A stretch of DNA of 64,000 nt, from assembly GCF_009720485.1 (NCBI RefSeq), contig NZ_CP045245.1, positions 558,001-622,000 on the forward strand. The letters run 5' to 3'. Position 1 is the first letter of the stretch. The number at the start of each line of letters is the position of its first letter. The position numbers and the translations under genes were made by a program. Shown here in pieces: positions 1 to 8,210 of this stretch. Below the pieces are notes generated by a model, which was given only the letters and a program-made list of their open reading frames with translations, did no database searches and was not told the origin of the DNA. The DNA comes from Cellulomonas sp. JZ18. GTDB lineage: Bacteria > Actinomycetota > Actinomycetes > Actinomycetales > Cellulomonadaceae.

Positions 1-273
1 GCCGTCACGGACACCGCCGGCTTCTACAACACCACCGGCTTCGTGGACGACACCCGCGCGTTCCTGTCGATCCCGGCCCGGCACGACCTGGCCCGGCGCA
101 TCGACGCCGGCTTCCTGGCGCGGCTGGTCGCCGAGCACCGGCTCGACGTCGACGAGGCCGTCCAGACGGCGGTGGACCTGGCCTACCACCTGCCGCGCAT
201 GGCGTACCCTCCTGTCACAGCAAGCGCTTTCCGCGGCACCGACGCCGCCACTCCCCAGGAGGTCCTGCCGTGA
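1..273 (+). CDS. uxaC: Glucuronate isomerase, C-terminal part
   Basis: Only the last 90 residues are in the window; the gene begins upstream. UxaC converts D-glucuronate to D-fructuronate (or galacturonate to tagaturonate) in the cytosol, the first step of hexuronate breakdown. The tail contains the family signature GFVDDTRAFLSIPARHD, which matches the conserved C-terminal region of the isomerase, and ends LPRMAYPPVTASAF before a short linker. Its stop codon overlaps the GTG of the aldolase by four bases, so the two are translationally coupled. Together with the aldolase, the sugar kinase and the mannonate dehydratase near the other end of the window, it forms the UxaC/ManD/KdgK/Eda route. 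Identification rests on this fragment alone but the motif is distinctive. Confidence 0.87.
   Translation, partial: AVTDTAGFYNTTGFVDDTRAFLSIPARHDLARRIDAGFLARLVAEHRLDVDEAVQTAVDLAYHLPRMAYPPVTASAFRGTDAATPQEVLP
220..231. promoter_or_regulatory. Possible LacI-type operator inside the uxaC 3' end
   Basis: GCAAGCGCTTTC is an imperfect 12-base inverted repeat with a perfect AAGCGCTT core (222-229). It lies within the uxaC coding end, about 40 bases before the aldolase start. The core resembles LacI/GalR-family operators, and a LacI gene lies downstream at 2224. It could control an internal promoter for eda-kdgK, but it also encodes conserved residues, so chance is possible. Confidence 0.25.
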
Positions 274-938
274 CCGGAACCCTGAGCGCCGCCCCCGGCA
301 CCGACGTGCTGGCCCGTCTCGCCGCCCACCGGCTCGTCCCCGTGGTCGTCCTCGACGACGCGAAGGACGCCGACGGGCTCGGTGCCGCCCTCGTCGCGGG
401 CGGGCTGCCCGTCGCCGAGGTCACGTTCCGCACCGCGGCGGCGCCGGACGCGATCCGCGCGCTGCGCGACCGCGGCGACGTGCTCGTCGGGGCCGGCACG
501 GTGCTGACGCCCGACCAGGTCGACGCCGCGGTCGCGGCCGGTGCCCAGTACGTCGTCTCGCCCGGCACGAGCCGCGCCGTGGTCGAGCGCTGCCACGAGC
601 ACGGCGTGCTCGCGCTGCCCGGCGCCGTCACGGCGACCGAGGTGCAGGCCGCGCTCGAGCTCGGCGTCACGACCGTCAAGTTCTTCCCCGCGGGCACGTC
701 CGGCGGGGCGCCCGCGATCGCGGCGCTCGCGGCCCCGTTCGGCGGCCTGCGGTTCGTGCCCACCGGCGGCGTCGGCCCCACGAACCTCGGCGAGTACCTC
801 GCGCTGCCCGCCGTCGCGGCCGTCGGCGGCTCCTGGATGGTCCCGCGCGACCGCGTCGCCGCGGGTGACCTCGACGGCGTGCGCGGCCTCGTCGCCGACG
901 CCGTCGCGCTCGCCACGGAGCTGCGCCCGGCCGTCTGA
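270..938 (+). CDS. eda: KDPG / 4-hydroxy-2-oxoglutarate aldolase
   Basis: This is a class I aldolase of 222 residues, close to the usual length of about 210. It cleaves 2-keto-3-deoxy-6-phosphogluconate to pyruvate and glyceraldehyde 3-phosphate, the last step of hexuronate breakdown. Visible family features are the EVTFRT segment carrying the catalytic glutamate (near residue 50), GAGTVLTPDQV, SPGTS, the Schiff-base lysine in TTVKFFPAG, and the phosphate-binding FVPTGGVGP. The GTG start overlaps the uxaC stop, giving tight coupling. The sugar kinase that makes its substrate follows after a 93-base gap. The reading is unambiguous for the family; the exact sugar acid (KDPG versus KDPGal) cannot be told from sequence. 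Confidence 0.92.
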   Translation: MTGTLSAAPGTDVLARLAAHRLVPVVVLDDAKDADGLGAALVAGGLPVAEVTFRTAAAPDAIRALRDRGDVLVGAGTVLTPDQVDAAVAAGAQYVVSPGTSRAVVERCHEHGVLALPGAVTATEVQAALELGVTTVKFFPAGTSGGAPAIAALAAPFGGLRFVPTGGVGPTNLGEYLALPAVAAVGGSWMVPRDRVAAGDLDGVRGLVADAVALATELRPAV

Positions 939-1031
939 CGCCCGACCGCCCGCCGCCGCCCTGCGGCGACCCACCGAGACCGACCGGCGCCGGTGCCGCG
1001 CGCCGCCCCACGGACCCCTCAGGAGCCGACG

Positions 1032-2135
1032 ATGCCCGACCTGACGATCCGCCCCGCGTCCGAGACCCGCTACGACGCCGTGAGCCTCGGCGAGGTGATG
1101 CTGCGCCTCGACCCCGGCGAGGGCCGCATCCGCACCGCCCGCCAGTTCCGCGCGTGGGAGGGCGGTGGCGAGTACAACGTGGCGCGCGGCCTGCGCCGGG
1201 CGTTCGGCCTGCGTGCCGCGATCGTCACCGCGCTCGCCGACAACGAGGTGGGGCGCCTGGTCGAGGACTTCATGCTCCAGGGCGGCCTCGACACGCAGTT
1301 CGTGCGGTGGATGCCGTACGACGGCGTCGGGCGCGCGGTCCGCAACGGCCTGAACTTCACCGAGCGCGGGTTCGGCGTGCGCGGCGCGGTCGGCGTGTCC
1401 GACCGCGGACACACCGCGGCGTCGCAGCTCAAGCCCGGCGACGTCGACTGGGAGCACCTGTTCGGCGAGCTCGGGGTGCGGTGGTTCCACACGGGCGGCA
1501 TCTTCGCCGCGCTGTCGGACTCGGCGGCCGAGACCGTGATCGAGGCCGTCACGGTGGCGCACAGGCACGGCACCGTCGTCTCGTACGACCTCAACTACCG
1601 CCCGTCGCTGTGGAAGGCCGTCGGCGGCCAGGCCCGCGCGCAGGAGGTCAACCGGGCGATCGCGCCGCACATCGACGTCATGATCGGCAACGAGGAGGAC
1701 TTCACCGCCTCCCTCGGGTTCGAGGTGGAGGGCGTCGACGAGAACCTCTCCGACCTCGAGGTGGACAAGTTCGCCGCGATGATCGAGAAGGTCGCCGCGA
1801 CGTACCCGAACTTCCAGGTCATCGCGACGACCATGCGCACGGTCCGCACCGCCACGGTCAACGACTGGGGCGCGATCGCCTGGTCGCGGGCGTCGGGCCT
1901 CGTGCAGGCCACGCACCGCCCGGGCCTGGAGATCCTCGACCGCGTCGGCGGCGGCGACTCGTTCGCGTCCGGCCTCGCGTTCGGCCTGCTCGACGGGCAG
2001 CCCCTGCAGACCGCCGTCGAGTACGGCGCCGCGCACGGCGCGCTGGCGATGACGACCCCGGGCGACACGACCATGGCGACGAAGGCCGAGGTGCTCAAGC
2101 TCGCCGGCGGGGGCAGCGCGCGGGTCGACCGGTGA
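1032..2135 (+). CDS. kdgK: PfkB-family sugar kinase, probable 2-keto-3-deoxygluconate kinase
   Basis: This is a 367-residue ribokinase/PfkB-fold kinase. The start chosen is the ATG at 1032, preceded by AGGAG at 1021-1025; an earlier in-frame ATG lacks such a site. The N-terminus has the substrate-side motif SLGEVMLRLDPGEG and the glycine pair GGGEYNVA. The C-terminus has the ATP/catalytic signature DRVGGGDSFASG with the catalytic aspartate. Its position between KDPG aldolase and a LacI regulator, with glucuronate isomerase upstream, makes phosphorylation of KDG to KDPG the natural role. Some PfkB kinases of this subtype are annotated only as sugar kinases, so the substrate assignment rests on context. 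Confidence 0.8.
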   Translation: MPDLTIRPASETRYDAVSLGEVMLRLDPGEGRIRTARQFRAWEGGGEYNVARGLRRAFGLRAAIVTALADNEVGRLVEDFMLQGGLDTQFVRWMPYDGVGRAVRNGLNFTERGFGVRGAVGVSDRGHTAASQLKPGDVDWEHLFGELGVRWFHTGGIFAALSDSAAETVIEAVTVAHRHGTVVSYDLNYRPSLWKAVGGQARAQEVNRAIAPHIDVMIGNEEDFTASLGFEVEGVDENLSDLEVDKFAAMIEKVAATYPNFQVIATTMRTVRTATVNDWGAIAWSRASGLVQATHRPGLEILDRVGGGDSFASGLAFGLLDGQPLQTAVEYGAAHGALAMTTPGDTTMATKAEVLKLAGGGSARVDR

Positions 2136-2223
2136 CGCCCGGCCGCCCGGCGCGCCCGGGCGGCCGTCTCGCCGTCGCGCAGGTCCCGGCGGCGGTGGCC
2201 CGTGCTGCCCTAGCCTGACCGCC

Positions 2224-3252
2224 ATGGCCTCCAGCGTGACCCTCAGCGACGTGGCTCGCGAGGCCGGCGTCTCGCTGGCCACCGCGTCCCGTGCGATCAA
2301 CGGCAGCGCGAACCGCACCGTCCGGCCGGACCTGCGCGAGCGCGTCCTCGCGGCCGCCGAGCGGCTGCGGTACACGCCCGACGCGAACGCGCAGGCGATG
2401 GCCCGCGGGCGCACCACGTCGCTCGGGCTCGTCGTGCACGACATCGCCGACCCGTACTTCTCGTCGATCGCCGCGGGCGTGACCCGTGCCGCGGACCGCG
2501 CCGCGCTGCAGGTGACGCTCGCGAGCACGCAGCACGAGCCGGCCCGCGAGGTCGAGCTCGTGCGCCTGCTGCAGCGGCAGCGGGCGCGCGCGATCGTCGT
2601 CGCCGGCGGCCGGCACGACGACGACGCCGAGAACGCCGCGATGCGCGACGCCCTCGCCGACTTCCGTGCCGCCGGCGGCGCGGTCGCGCTGGTGGGGCAG
2701 CCGGTGCTCGGCGTGGACACGGTCGCGGTCGACAACGCGGCCGGGGCCGACGCGCTCGCGCGGGCCCTGCACGCGCGCGGCTACCGCCGGCCGGGCGTGC
2801 TGGGCGGGCCGCAGGACCACCTGACGGCGCGTGAGCGGCGCGACGCCTTCGCGGCGGCGTTCGCCGAGCTCGGCGCGCCCGTCGAGCCCGCGCACGTCGT
2901 CCCCGGGGACTTCACGCACGAGGGCGGCGAGGCCGCGATGCGGGAGCTGCTGCAGGTGGGCCCGGACGTCGACGTGGTGTTCGCCGTGAACGACGTCATG
3001 GCGCTCGGCGCGCTCGCCGCCGCGCGCGAGCTGGGCGTCCGCGTGCCCGAGGACGTCGCCCTCGCGGGCTTCGACGACATCATCACGCTGCGCGACGTCG
3101 TGCCGCCGCTGACGACGGTCCGGGTGCCGCTGGTCGACGTCGGCGTCCTCGCCACCGAGCTCGCCCTCGAGGAGCACGCGGGCGCACCGCGCGTGCGCGC
3201 CGTGCCCACCGAGGTCGTCCTGCGCGCGTCCACCCCCGACCGCACCGCCTGA
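2224..3252 (+). CDS. LacI-family transcriptional regulator
   Basis: This is a 342-residue repressor with a LacI helix-turn-helix at residues 6-30 (LSDVAREAGVSLATASRAI) and a hinge helix ending near residue 60, followed by a periplasmic-binding-protein-like sensor domain. Sensor landmarks include GLVVHDIADPYFSSI, the ligand-side region GVDTVAVDN, and FAVNDVMALGALAAARELG and AGFDDI typical of GalR/LacI proteins. It lies 88 bases after the sugar kinase on the same strand and is probably the local repressor of the hexuronate genes, with a sugar acid as inducer. That role and ligand are inferences from position only. The candidate site at 220-231 could be its operator. Confidence 0.87.
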   Translation: MASSVTLSDVAREAGVSLATASRAINGSANRTVRPDLRERVLAAAERLRYTPDANAQAMARGRTTSLGLVVHDIADPYFSSIAAGVTRAADRAALQVTLASTQHEPAREVELVRLLQRQRARAIVVAGGRHDDDAENAAMRDALADFRAAGGAVALVGQPVLGVDTVAVDNAAGADALARALHARGYRRPGVLGGPQDHLTARERRDAFAAAFAELGAPVEPAHVVPGDFTHEGGEAAMRELLQVGPDVDVVFAVNDVMALGALAAARELGVRVPEDVALAGFDDIITLRDVVPPLTTVRVPLVDVGVLATELALEEHAGAPRVRAVPTEVVLRASTPDRTA

Positions 3253-3507
3253 CCCCTGCGGCGGGAGGGCCCGGCTCGGGGCCCGGCGTGCAGCCCCGTG
3301 CACCCGGCCACCGCGTTCCCCTCCCGGCGGTCCCGTGCGCGGCCCCCGGCGTGTCGCCGGCCGGGAGGACATGTCCCCGACGGTGTGCGCACACGGTGCG
3401 TACGGCGCAGGAGGACATCTCCCTCCCCACGGGCGGCACGTCGTCCGGCGCCCCGGTCGTGCGGCGGGGGCGTTCCCGTGCACGCAGGGGAGGGGCAGGA
3501 TGCGGGC

Positions 3508-4497
3508 ATGGGGTCGGTCCGCGTGCGTCGCCGGGGCGCGCGCGGCCGCGGTCTGCGCGTCGTCGTCGTCACCGTCCTCGTCGCGACCGTCGCGGCGTGC
3601 TCGCCGGGCCGCTCCGCGCCCCCGCCGTCGTCGGAACCGTCGTCCCAGCCGTCGTCGGAGCCGTCGTCCGGGCGCTCCCCGCGTCCCCTGCCCGCCGGGG
3701 TCGCCGACGCGCTCACCGTCGAGGTGGCGCAGGCCCGCGCCGACCGGGTCGCGCGCGTCGTCGAGCTGCGGGTGCGCAACGCCGGCGCGGGTGACGTCCT
3801 CGTGCAGGAGGCCCGGCTCACGACGGCCACGACGTCGGCGCCGGCCGTCACCGAGCGGGGACGCGACGTGCGGGCCGGGAGCACCCGCGCGCTGCGCGCG
3901 ACGCTGGCGGACCCGGTCTGCCCGGCCGGCGGCGTCACGACGGGCGTCGACCCGGCGCCGGTCGTCGAGCTCGACGTCGTCGACACCACCGGCCGCGCGG
4001 GCACCGTGCGGGTCCTGCCGACCGACGAGGGTGACGACCTGCGCCGGGTGCACGGCGAGGACTGCGCCGCCGTCGCGGTCGCCGCGGGCCTCACCCTCGC
4101 CCTCGACGCGACGCTCACGACGCGCGACGGGCCCACCGGCCCGGTGGCCGACGTCGTGCTGCGCGTGCGCCCCGTGCCCGGCGGTCCGCACGTGCGGCTC
4201 GTCGGCGTGGGCGCCACCACGCTGCTGCGCCCGGCCGGCGGCTACGGCCGGTGGGTCGTCGACGTCGACTCCGCCGCCCCGCCGCCGGACGGCCGGGTCG
4301 TGCTGCCGGTGGCGCCGGCACGCTGCGACCTGCACGCGATCGCGGAGGACAAGCGCGGCACGGTGCTCGGCGTGCACGCCGTCGTGGACGGCGTGGAGCT
4401 CCCGCCGGTGTCCGTGCCCGCCCCGCCGGCGCTGCGGGGTGCGCTGTACGACTTCGTGCTGGCGGCCTGCGGCGGCGCGGACGACGCCCGGCCCTGA
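3508..4497 (+). CDS. Secreted lipoprotein of unknown function
   Basis: The product is 329 residues. A basic N-terminus (VRVRRRGARGRGLR) and a hydrophobic stretch end in a lipobox, VAAC with Cys31, so it should be lipid-anchored on the outer face of the membrane. A low-complexity Ser/Pro linker (repeats of EPSSQPSS type) follows to about residue 55. The remainder is beta-rich, without a recognisable catalytic motif, and contains two further cysteines near residues 134 and 182 that could pair. I start it at ATG 3508 because this gives a proper signal peptide. It is convergent with the GntR gene, 13 bases away. I do not recognise a family; nothing nearby assigns a role. Confidence 0.6.
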   Translation: MGSVRVRRRGARGRGLRVVVVTVLVATVAACSPGRSAPPPSSEPSSQPSSEPSSGRSPRPLPAGVADALTVEVAQARADRVARVVELRVRNAGAGDVLVQEARLTTATTSAPAVTERGRDVRAGSTRALRATLADPVCPAGGVTTGVDPAPVVELDVVDTTGRAGTVRVLPTDEGDDLRRVHGEDCAAVAVAAGLTLALDATLTTRDGPTGPVADVVLRVRPVPGGPHVRLVGVGATTLLRPAGGYGRWVVDVDSAAPPPDGRVVLPVAPARCDLHAIAEDKRGTVLGVHAVVDGVELPPVSVPAPPALRGALYDFVLAACGGADDARP

Positions 4498-4510
4498 GCC
4501 CGCCAGCGCC

Positions 4511-5212
4511 TCAGCGCAGGGCGGTCTGCTCGCGGGTGGACCTGCCCGCGATCAGGTCCTCGACGGCGAGCAGGTGCGTCGCCATCCGCAGCCGTGCGCG
4601 GTCGGGGTCGCGGTCGACGACCGCGGCGAGGATCGCCTCGTGCTCCGCGGTGACGCGGTCGCCCGCGACGTCGTGCAGCTCCTCCCAGGCGCGGCGGCGC
4701 GCGTGGGTGCCCGCGAGGCCGTCCACGAGCGCGGCCAGCACCGAGTTCCCGGACGCGTCGGCGACGGCGCGGTGGAACGCGAGGTCGGCGGCGACGAGGA
4801 CCTCGGGGTCCGGTGCGGCCTGGACGAGCGCGCGGTTCGTCTCGTCGAGCGCGGCGCGGGCCCGCGCGATCTGCGGGTCCGTGCGGCGCAGGGCCGCGAG
4901 CCCCGCGGCCTCGGTCTCGAGCATCCGCCGCACCGCGTGCAGCTGCACGCGGTCGCCCGGCACGTCCGCGACGAACGCGAGCGGCGTGAGCAGGGTCGCC
5001 GGGTTGAGGTCCGTGACGTAGGTGCCGTCACCGTGGCGCGCCTCGAGGATGCCGAGGACGACGAGCGCGCGGACGCCCTCACGCAGCGAGCCGCGGGAGA
5101 CGCCGAGCTCGGCGGCGAGCTCCTTCTCCGCGGGCAGCCGGTCGCCCGGGCGCAGCCCGCCGTCGAGGATCAGCCGCTGGATGTCCTCGACGACGCCCTG
5201 GGTGCGTGACAC
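4511..5212 (-). CDS. GntR-family regulator, FadR/FCD subfamily
   Basis: This is a 233-residue regulator. The N-terminal winged helix-turn-helix (residues 5-65) carries the GntR signature LRPGDRLPAEKELAAELGVSRGSLREGVRAL. The C-terminal all-helical FCD ligand domain (about 80-220) has the expected metal/ligand histidines in AFHRAV, AEHEAI and ATHLL. The start is GTG at 5212. It lies 60 bases downstream of the amidohydrolase on the same strand and is likely its co-transcribed autoregulator; two matching 11-base sites lie upstream of that operon (6172 and 6227). FCD regulators usually sense small organic acids or sugar acids, which fits a lactonase-like partner. Confidence 0.87.
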   Translation of the reverse strand: MSRTQGVVEDIQRLILDGGLRPGDRLPAEKELAAELGVSRGSLREGVRALVVLGILEARHGDGTYVTDLNPATLLTPLAFVADVPGDRVQLHAVRRMLETEAAGLAALRRTDPQIARARAALDETNRALVQAAPDPEVLVAADLAFHRAVADASGNSVLAALVDGLAGTHARRRAWEELHDVAGDRVTAEHEAILAAVVDRDPDRARLRMATHLLAVEDLIAGRSTREQTALR

Positions 5213-5272
5213 GTGCCCGTCCTCGTCCGGTCCGCCATGGCGCGCCGACCTGGACGGTCGACCCGATCGATG

Positions 5273-6151
5273 CTAGCCCTCGGCGACGAGCGGCGGGATG
5301 CCGTACACCTCGACGGCCGTGCGCCCGAGCACGTGCGCCCGCCCGACCTCGTCCAGGTCCGCGAGGGTCGCGCCCACCGCGGCCCAGGCCGCGTGCCAGG
5401 ACGGGTGGCCCTGCAGCGCGCTCGGCCAGTCGCTGCCCGCCATGAGGCGGTCGGGGCCGAACGCCGCGAGCGCGTGCTCCACGGCCGGCCGCACGTCGTC
5501 GGCGCTCCAGCCCGGTCCGGCGGCCCGTCCGAGCCCCGCGAGCTTGGCGACGACGTTGGGGACCTGCGCGACCTCGTCGAGCGCGGTCGTCCACCGGGTC
5601 CACGTCGTCGTGTCCCGGGCCCGCAGCGCCGCGAGCGGGGGACCGCCGAGGTGGTCGACGACCACGGTCAGCTTCGGGTGCCGCTCGGCGACGGTCGCCA
5701 CGTGGCCCAGCAGCTCGGGCGTCGTCGCCGGCAGGTCGAGCACGAGCCGGCGCTCGGTGAGCAGGTGCAGCCCGTCGTCGACGACGTCCCGCACGAGCCA
5801 GCGCGCGTCGGCCTCGCGGTCGACGTGGTGGCTGACCCCCACGACGGGCTCGCCGCGCCAGTGGTCCAGCTGCGTCGCGGCCTCGTCCGGCCGGTCGAGG
5901 GGGACCCACGCGACGACGCCGACGACCGCGGGGCAGCTGAGCGCCTGGAACAGCAGGTGCTCGGAGTCGGCCCGGTTGTCCGCGGACTGCACGAGCACCA
6001 CGCCGTCCACGTGGTGCTCGTGCAGCTCTCCGCCCACGTCGGCGACGCGGTACGCCTGGTGCAGGAGGGAGGGGTCCTGCGCCATCCACGGGTAGTGGAC
6101 CGTCTCCGGGTCCCACACCTGCAGATGGGCGTCCACGACGTCGTAGGGCAT
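5273..6151 (-). CDS. Amidohydrolase-2 family protein (sugar lactonase-like)
   Basis: This is a 292-residue TIM-barrel metallohydrolase of the fuconolactonase / 2-pyrone-dicarboxylate lactonase group. The N-terminus has the family pattern VDAHLQVWDPETVHYPWM; the middle has VVDHLGGPP and the C-terminal part has LMAGSDWPSAL, all conserved landmarks. In relatives the first motif is H-x-H; here the second histidine is glutamine (HLQ), so metal binding may differ. It is the first gene of an operon with the GntR regulator. A TAnnnT box (TACGGT on this strand, 6158-6163) ends only six bases before the ATG, so the message is probably leaderless. A sugar-lactone hydrolase is the best guess; the substrate is unknown. 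Confidence 0.72.
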   Translation of the reverse strand: MPYDVVDAHLQVWDPETVHYPWMAQDPSLLHQAYRVADVGGELHEHHVDGVVLVQSADNRADSEHLLFQALSCPAVVGVVAWVPLDRPDEAATQLDHWRGEPVVGVSHHVDREADARWLVRDVVDDGLHLLTERRLVLDLPATTPELLGHVATVAERHPKLTVVVDHLGGPPLAALRARDTTTWTRWTTALDEVAQVPNVVAKLAGLGRAAGPGWSADDVRPAVEHALAAFGPDRLMAGSDWPSALQGHPSWHAAWAAVGATLADLDEVGRAHVLGRTAVEVYGIPPLVAEG

Positions 6152-6313
6152 GGTTCGACCGTATCGGTGGTCAGATGTCTGGAACGTCCCGGGGGCCGGA
6201 TCCTCATGGAATCCTCATCCGAGCGCGCAGACATCCGATGACTGCCGCTCGGCGGGCACCCGCCGGCGACACGACCGGTCAGCGACCGGTCAGCGCGCCC
6301 GGTCGGCGACCGG
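6152..6313 (-). promoter_or_regulatory. Promoter region with paired GntR-type sites
   Basis: CAGATGTCTGG at 6172-6182 and GCAGACATCCG at 6227-6237 are reverse-complement copies of one another with one difference, 55 bases apart. The core AGATGTCT is nearly palindromic. The first copy abuts the predicted -10 box of the amidohydrolase-gntR operon (minus-strand TACGGT, 6158-6163). These are good candidates for autoregulatory operators of the GntR protein encoded at 4511-5212, possibly bridged by DNA looping. This is inference from symmetry and position. Confidence 0.45.
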
Positions 6314-6319
6314 TCAGCG
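6272..6319. repeat. Short direct repeats CGACCGGTCAG
   Basis: Three copies of CGACCGGTCAG occur at 6272-6282, 6283-6293 and 6307-6317, the last inside the end of the gamma-glutamyltransferase gene. Each contains the palindrome GACCGGTC. The region could form alternative hairpins after that gene and act as a weak terminator, or it could be a protein-binding array. No function is evident. Confidence 0.35.
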
Positions 6320-8164
6320 CCCGACCGCGTACCCCTGCATCCCGCGCGGGTTCGCCGCCGCCTCCAGCAGCCCGTCGGCGCGCACGCCCGCCGCGCTGAT
6401 GCGGCCCAGCGTCCACGGCCCGGCGTCCTCGACCGCGTGCCCGCGCGCGGCGAGCGCCGCGAGGACCTCGCGCCCCAGCCGGGACTCGGCGGCGAGGCCG
6501 CGCGGGGTGTGCGTGCGCGGGTGGAACGAGCCGTGCACGTGCGTCGAGTGCCACGACGCACCGTCGATCGCCGCCTGCAGGTCGGCCCCGCCCACGAGGT
6601 GGCGCAGCAGGAACGGCACGGTCCACTGGTCCTGCTGGTCACCGCCCGGCGTGCCGAACGCGAACCCCGCGCCGCCGGCGCCGAGCACCATCGCGGGGCT
6701 CAGGGTCGTGCGCGGGCGCGTGCCGGGCACCAGGCTCGACGGCAGCCCGGGCTGGAGCCAGAACATCTGCGCGCGCGTGGGCAGCGCGAAGCCCAGCCCG
6801 GGGACGACCGGGCTCGACTGGAGCCAGCCGCCCGACGGCGTCGCGGACACCCGGTTGCCCCACCGGTCGACCACGTCGACGTGGCAGGTGTCGCCGGGGG
6901 AGAGGCCGATGGGCGACACCGTCGGCTCCCCGAGGCCACTGCCCGGCGCGCCGCCCGTGCTCCCCGTCGTGCCGCTCTCCGCCTCGGCGCGCGCCTCGAC
7001 CAGGGCGCGCGGCAGCACCGGCTCGCGCCCGTCCGGGCTGCCGGGCCGGTAGCCGCCGTCGGCCTCGGCCCCGACGAGGCGGGCGCGCTCGGCCGCGTAC
7101 GCGGGGGACAGCAGCGTGTCGAGCGGGACGTCGCCCGAGTCGCCGTACCAGGCGTCCCGGTCGGCGAACGCGAGCTTGGCGGCCTCGGTCACGAGGTGGA
7201 CGAGCTCCGTGGTCGGCGCGACGGCGACGAGACCCTGCCGCTCGGCCGTGACGACCTCCCGGACCAGGTCCTCGGCGCCGAGCGCGTCGAGCAGGCGCAG
7301 CTGCTGCAGCAGCACCGGGCCCTGGCCCCAGGCGGCCGTCTTGTGCACCTCGACGCCCGCGAACGGCACCGACACCGTCGGCTCCTCGCTCGCGCGCCAC
7401 GCCGCCATGTCGTCGCCGCGCAGGAAGCCCGCGTGGGCCGAGCCGGTCGCGTCGACCACGGGCGTGCCCGACACGAACGCGTCGACCGCCTCGGCGACGA
7501 AGCCCTCGTAGAACGCCCGGCGGGCGGCCTCGATCTGCGCCTCACGGTCCGGTCCGGCCGCCTGCGCCTCCGCGACGAGCCGCTCGAACGTCGCCGCGAG
7601 CGCGGGGTTGGCGAACCGGCTCCCCGCCTCGGGCGCGCGGCCGGCCGTCAGGTACACCTCGGCGCTGGTCGGCCAGTGCTCGGTGAACATGTCCGCGACG
7701 GTCGCGACCGTCCGGGCCGCGGCCGGCACCAGCGGGTAGCCGTCGCGCGCGTACCCGATCGCCGGGGCGAGGACCTCGGCGAGCGTCATCGTCCCGTACC
7801 GCGCGAGCAGGTCCAGCCACGCGCCGAACGCGCCCGGGACGACCGCCGCCAGGTGGCCCGTGCCCGGGACGACGTCGACGCCCAGCGCCGCGAACGCCAG
7901 CGGCGTCGCCGCGGCCGGTGCGGTGCCCTGCCCGCACACGACGAACGTGCGCCCGTCCGCCGCCCGGTGGCCGATGACCGGCACGTCGCCGCCGGGCCCG
8001 TTGAGGTGCGGCTCGACGACCGACAGCGTGAAGCCCGCGGCCGCGGCCGCGTCGAACGCGTTGCCGCCCGCCTCGAGCGTGCGCATGCCGACCGCGCTCG
8101 CGAGCCAGTGGGTGGAGCCGACCATGCCGAAGGTGCCCGTCAGGACGGGGCGCGTGGTGAACAC
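6314..8164 (-). CDS. Gamma-glutamyltransferase family protein
   Basis: This is a 616-residue Ntn-hydrolase that would self-cleave into two chains. The N-terminal part shows GMVGSTHWLAS, GGNAFDAAAAAGF and GPGGDVPVIGH, all typical of the family. The processing site is SPGDTCHVDVVDRWGN, in which the threonine of DTCH corresponds to the catalytic Thr of gamma-GT. The C-terminal part has PRTTLSP and FGTPGGDQQDQW. I use the GTG at 8164; an earlier TTG at 8200 is possible. No signal peptide is visible, so it is probably cytosolic. True gamma-glutamyl transfer (glutathione) versus an acylase-type activity cannot be decided. No neighbour suggests a pathway. Confidence 0.82.
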   Translation of the reverse strand: MFTTRPVLTGTFGMVGSTHWLASAVGMRTLEAGGNAFDAAAAAGFTLSVVEPHLNGPGGDVPVIGHRAADGRTFVVCGQGTAPAAATPLAFAALGVDVVPGTGHLAAVVPGAFGAWLDLLARYGTMTLAEVLAPAIGYARDGYPLVPAAARTVATVADMFTEHWPTSAEVYLTAGRAPEAGSRFANPALAATFERLVAEAQAAGPDREAQIEAARRAFYEGFVAEAVDAFVSGTPVVDATGSAHAGFLRGDDMAAWRASEEPTVSVPFAGVEVHKTAAWGQGPVLLQQLRLLDALGAEDLVREVVTAERQGLVAVAPTTELVHLVTEAAKLAFADRDAWYGDSGDVPLDTLLSPAYAAERARLVGAEADGGYRPGSPDGREPVLPRALVEARAEAESGTTGSTGGAPGSGLGEPTVSPIGLSPGDTCHVDVVDRWGNRVSATPSGGWLQSSPVVPGLGFALPTRAQMFWLQPGLPSSLVPGTRPRTTLSPAMVLGAGGAGFAFGTPGGDQQDQWTVPFLLRHLVGGADLQAAIDGASWHSTHVHGSFHPRTHTPRGLAAESRLGREVLAALAARGHAVEDAGPWTLGRISAAGVRADGLLEAAANPRGMQGYAVGR

Positions 8165-8210
8165 CGGTCGATCCTGCGCCGCGCGGGCGCCGCGGGCCAA
8201 ACGGAGGGCG

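Noticed and set aside
3253..3507. Possible small gene or regulatory RNA between lacI and the lipoprotein, with palindromes GGACATGTCC (3367-3376) and GTGTGCGCACAC (3383-3394)
   Set aside because: No plausible coding frame with a ribosome site and no conserved RNA pattern seen; the palindromes are short and may be chance or a promoter site for the lipoprotein.
6272..6319. CRISPR-like array
   Set aside because: Only three short repeats, two of them with no spacer, and no cas genes; more likely a hairpin-forming repeat.
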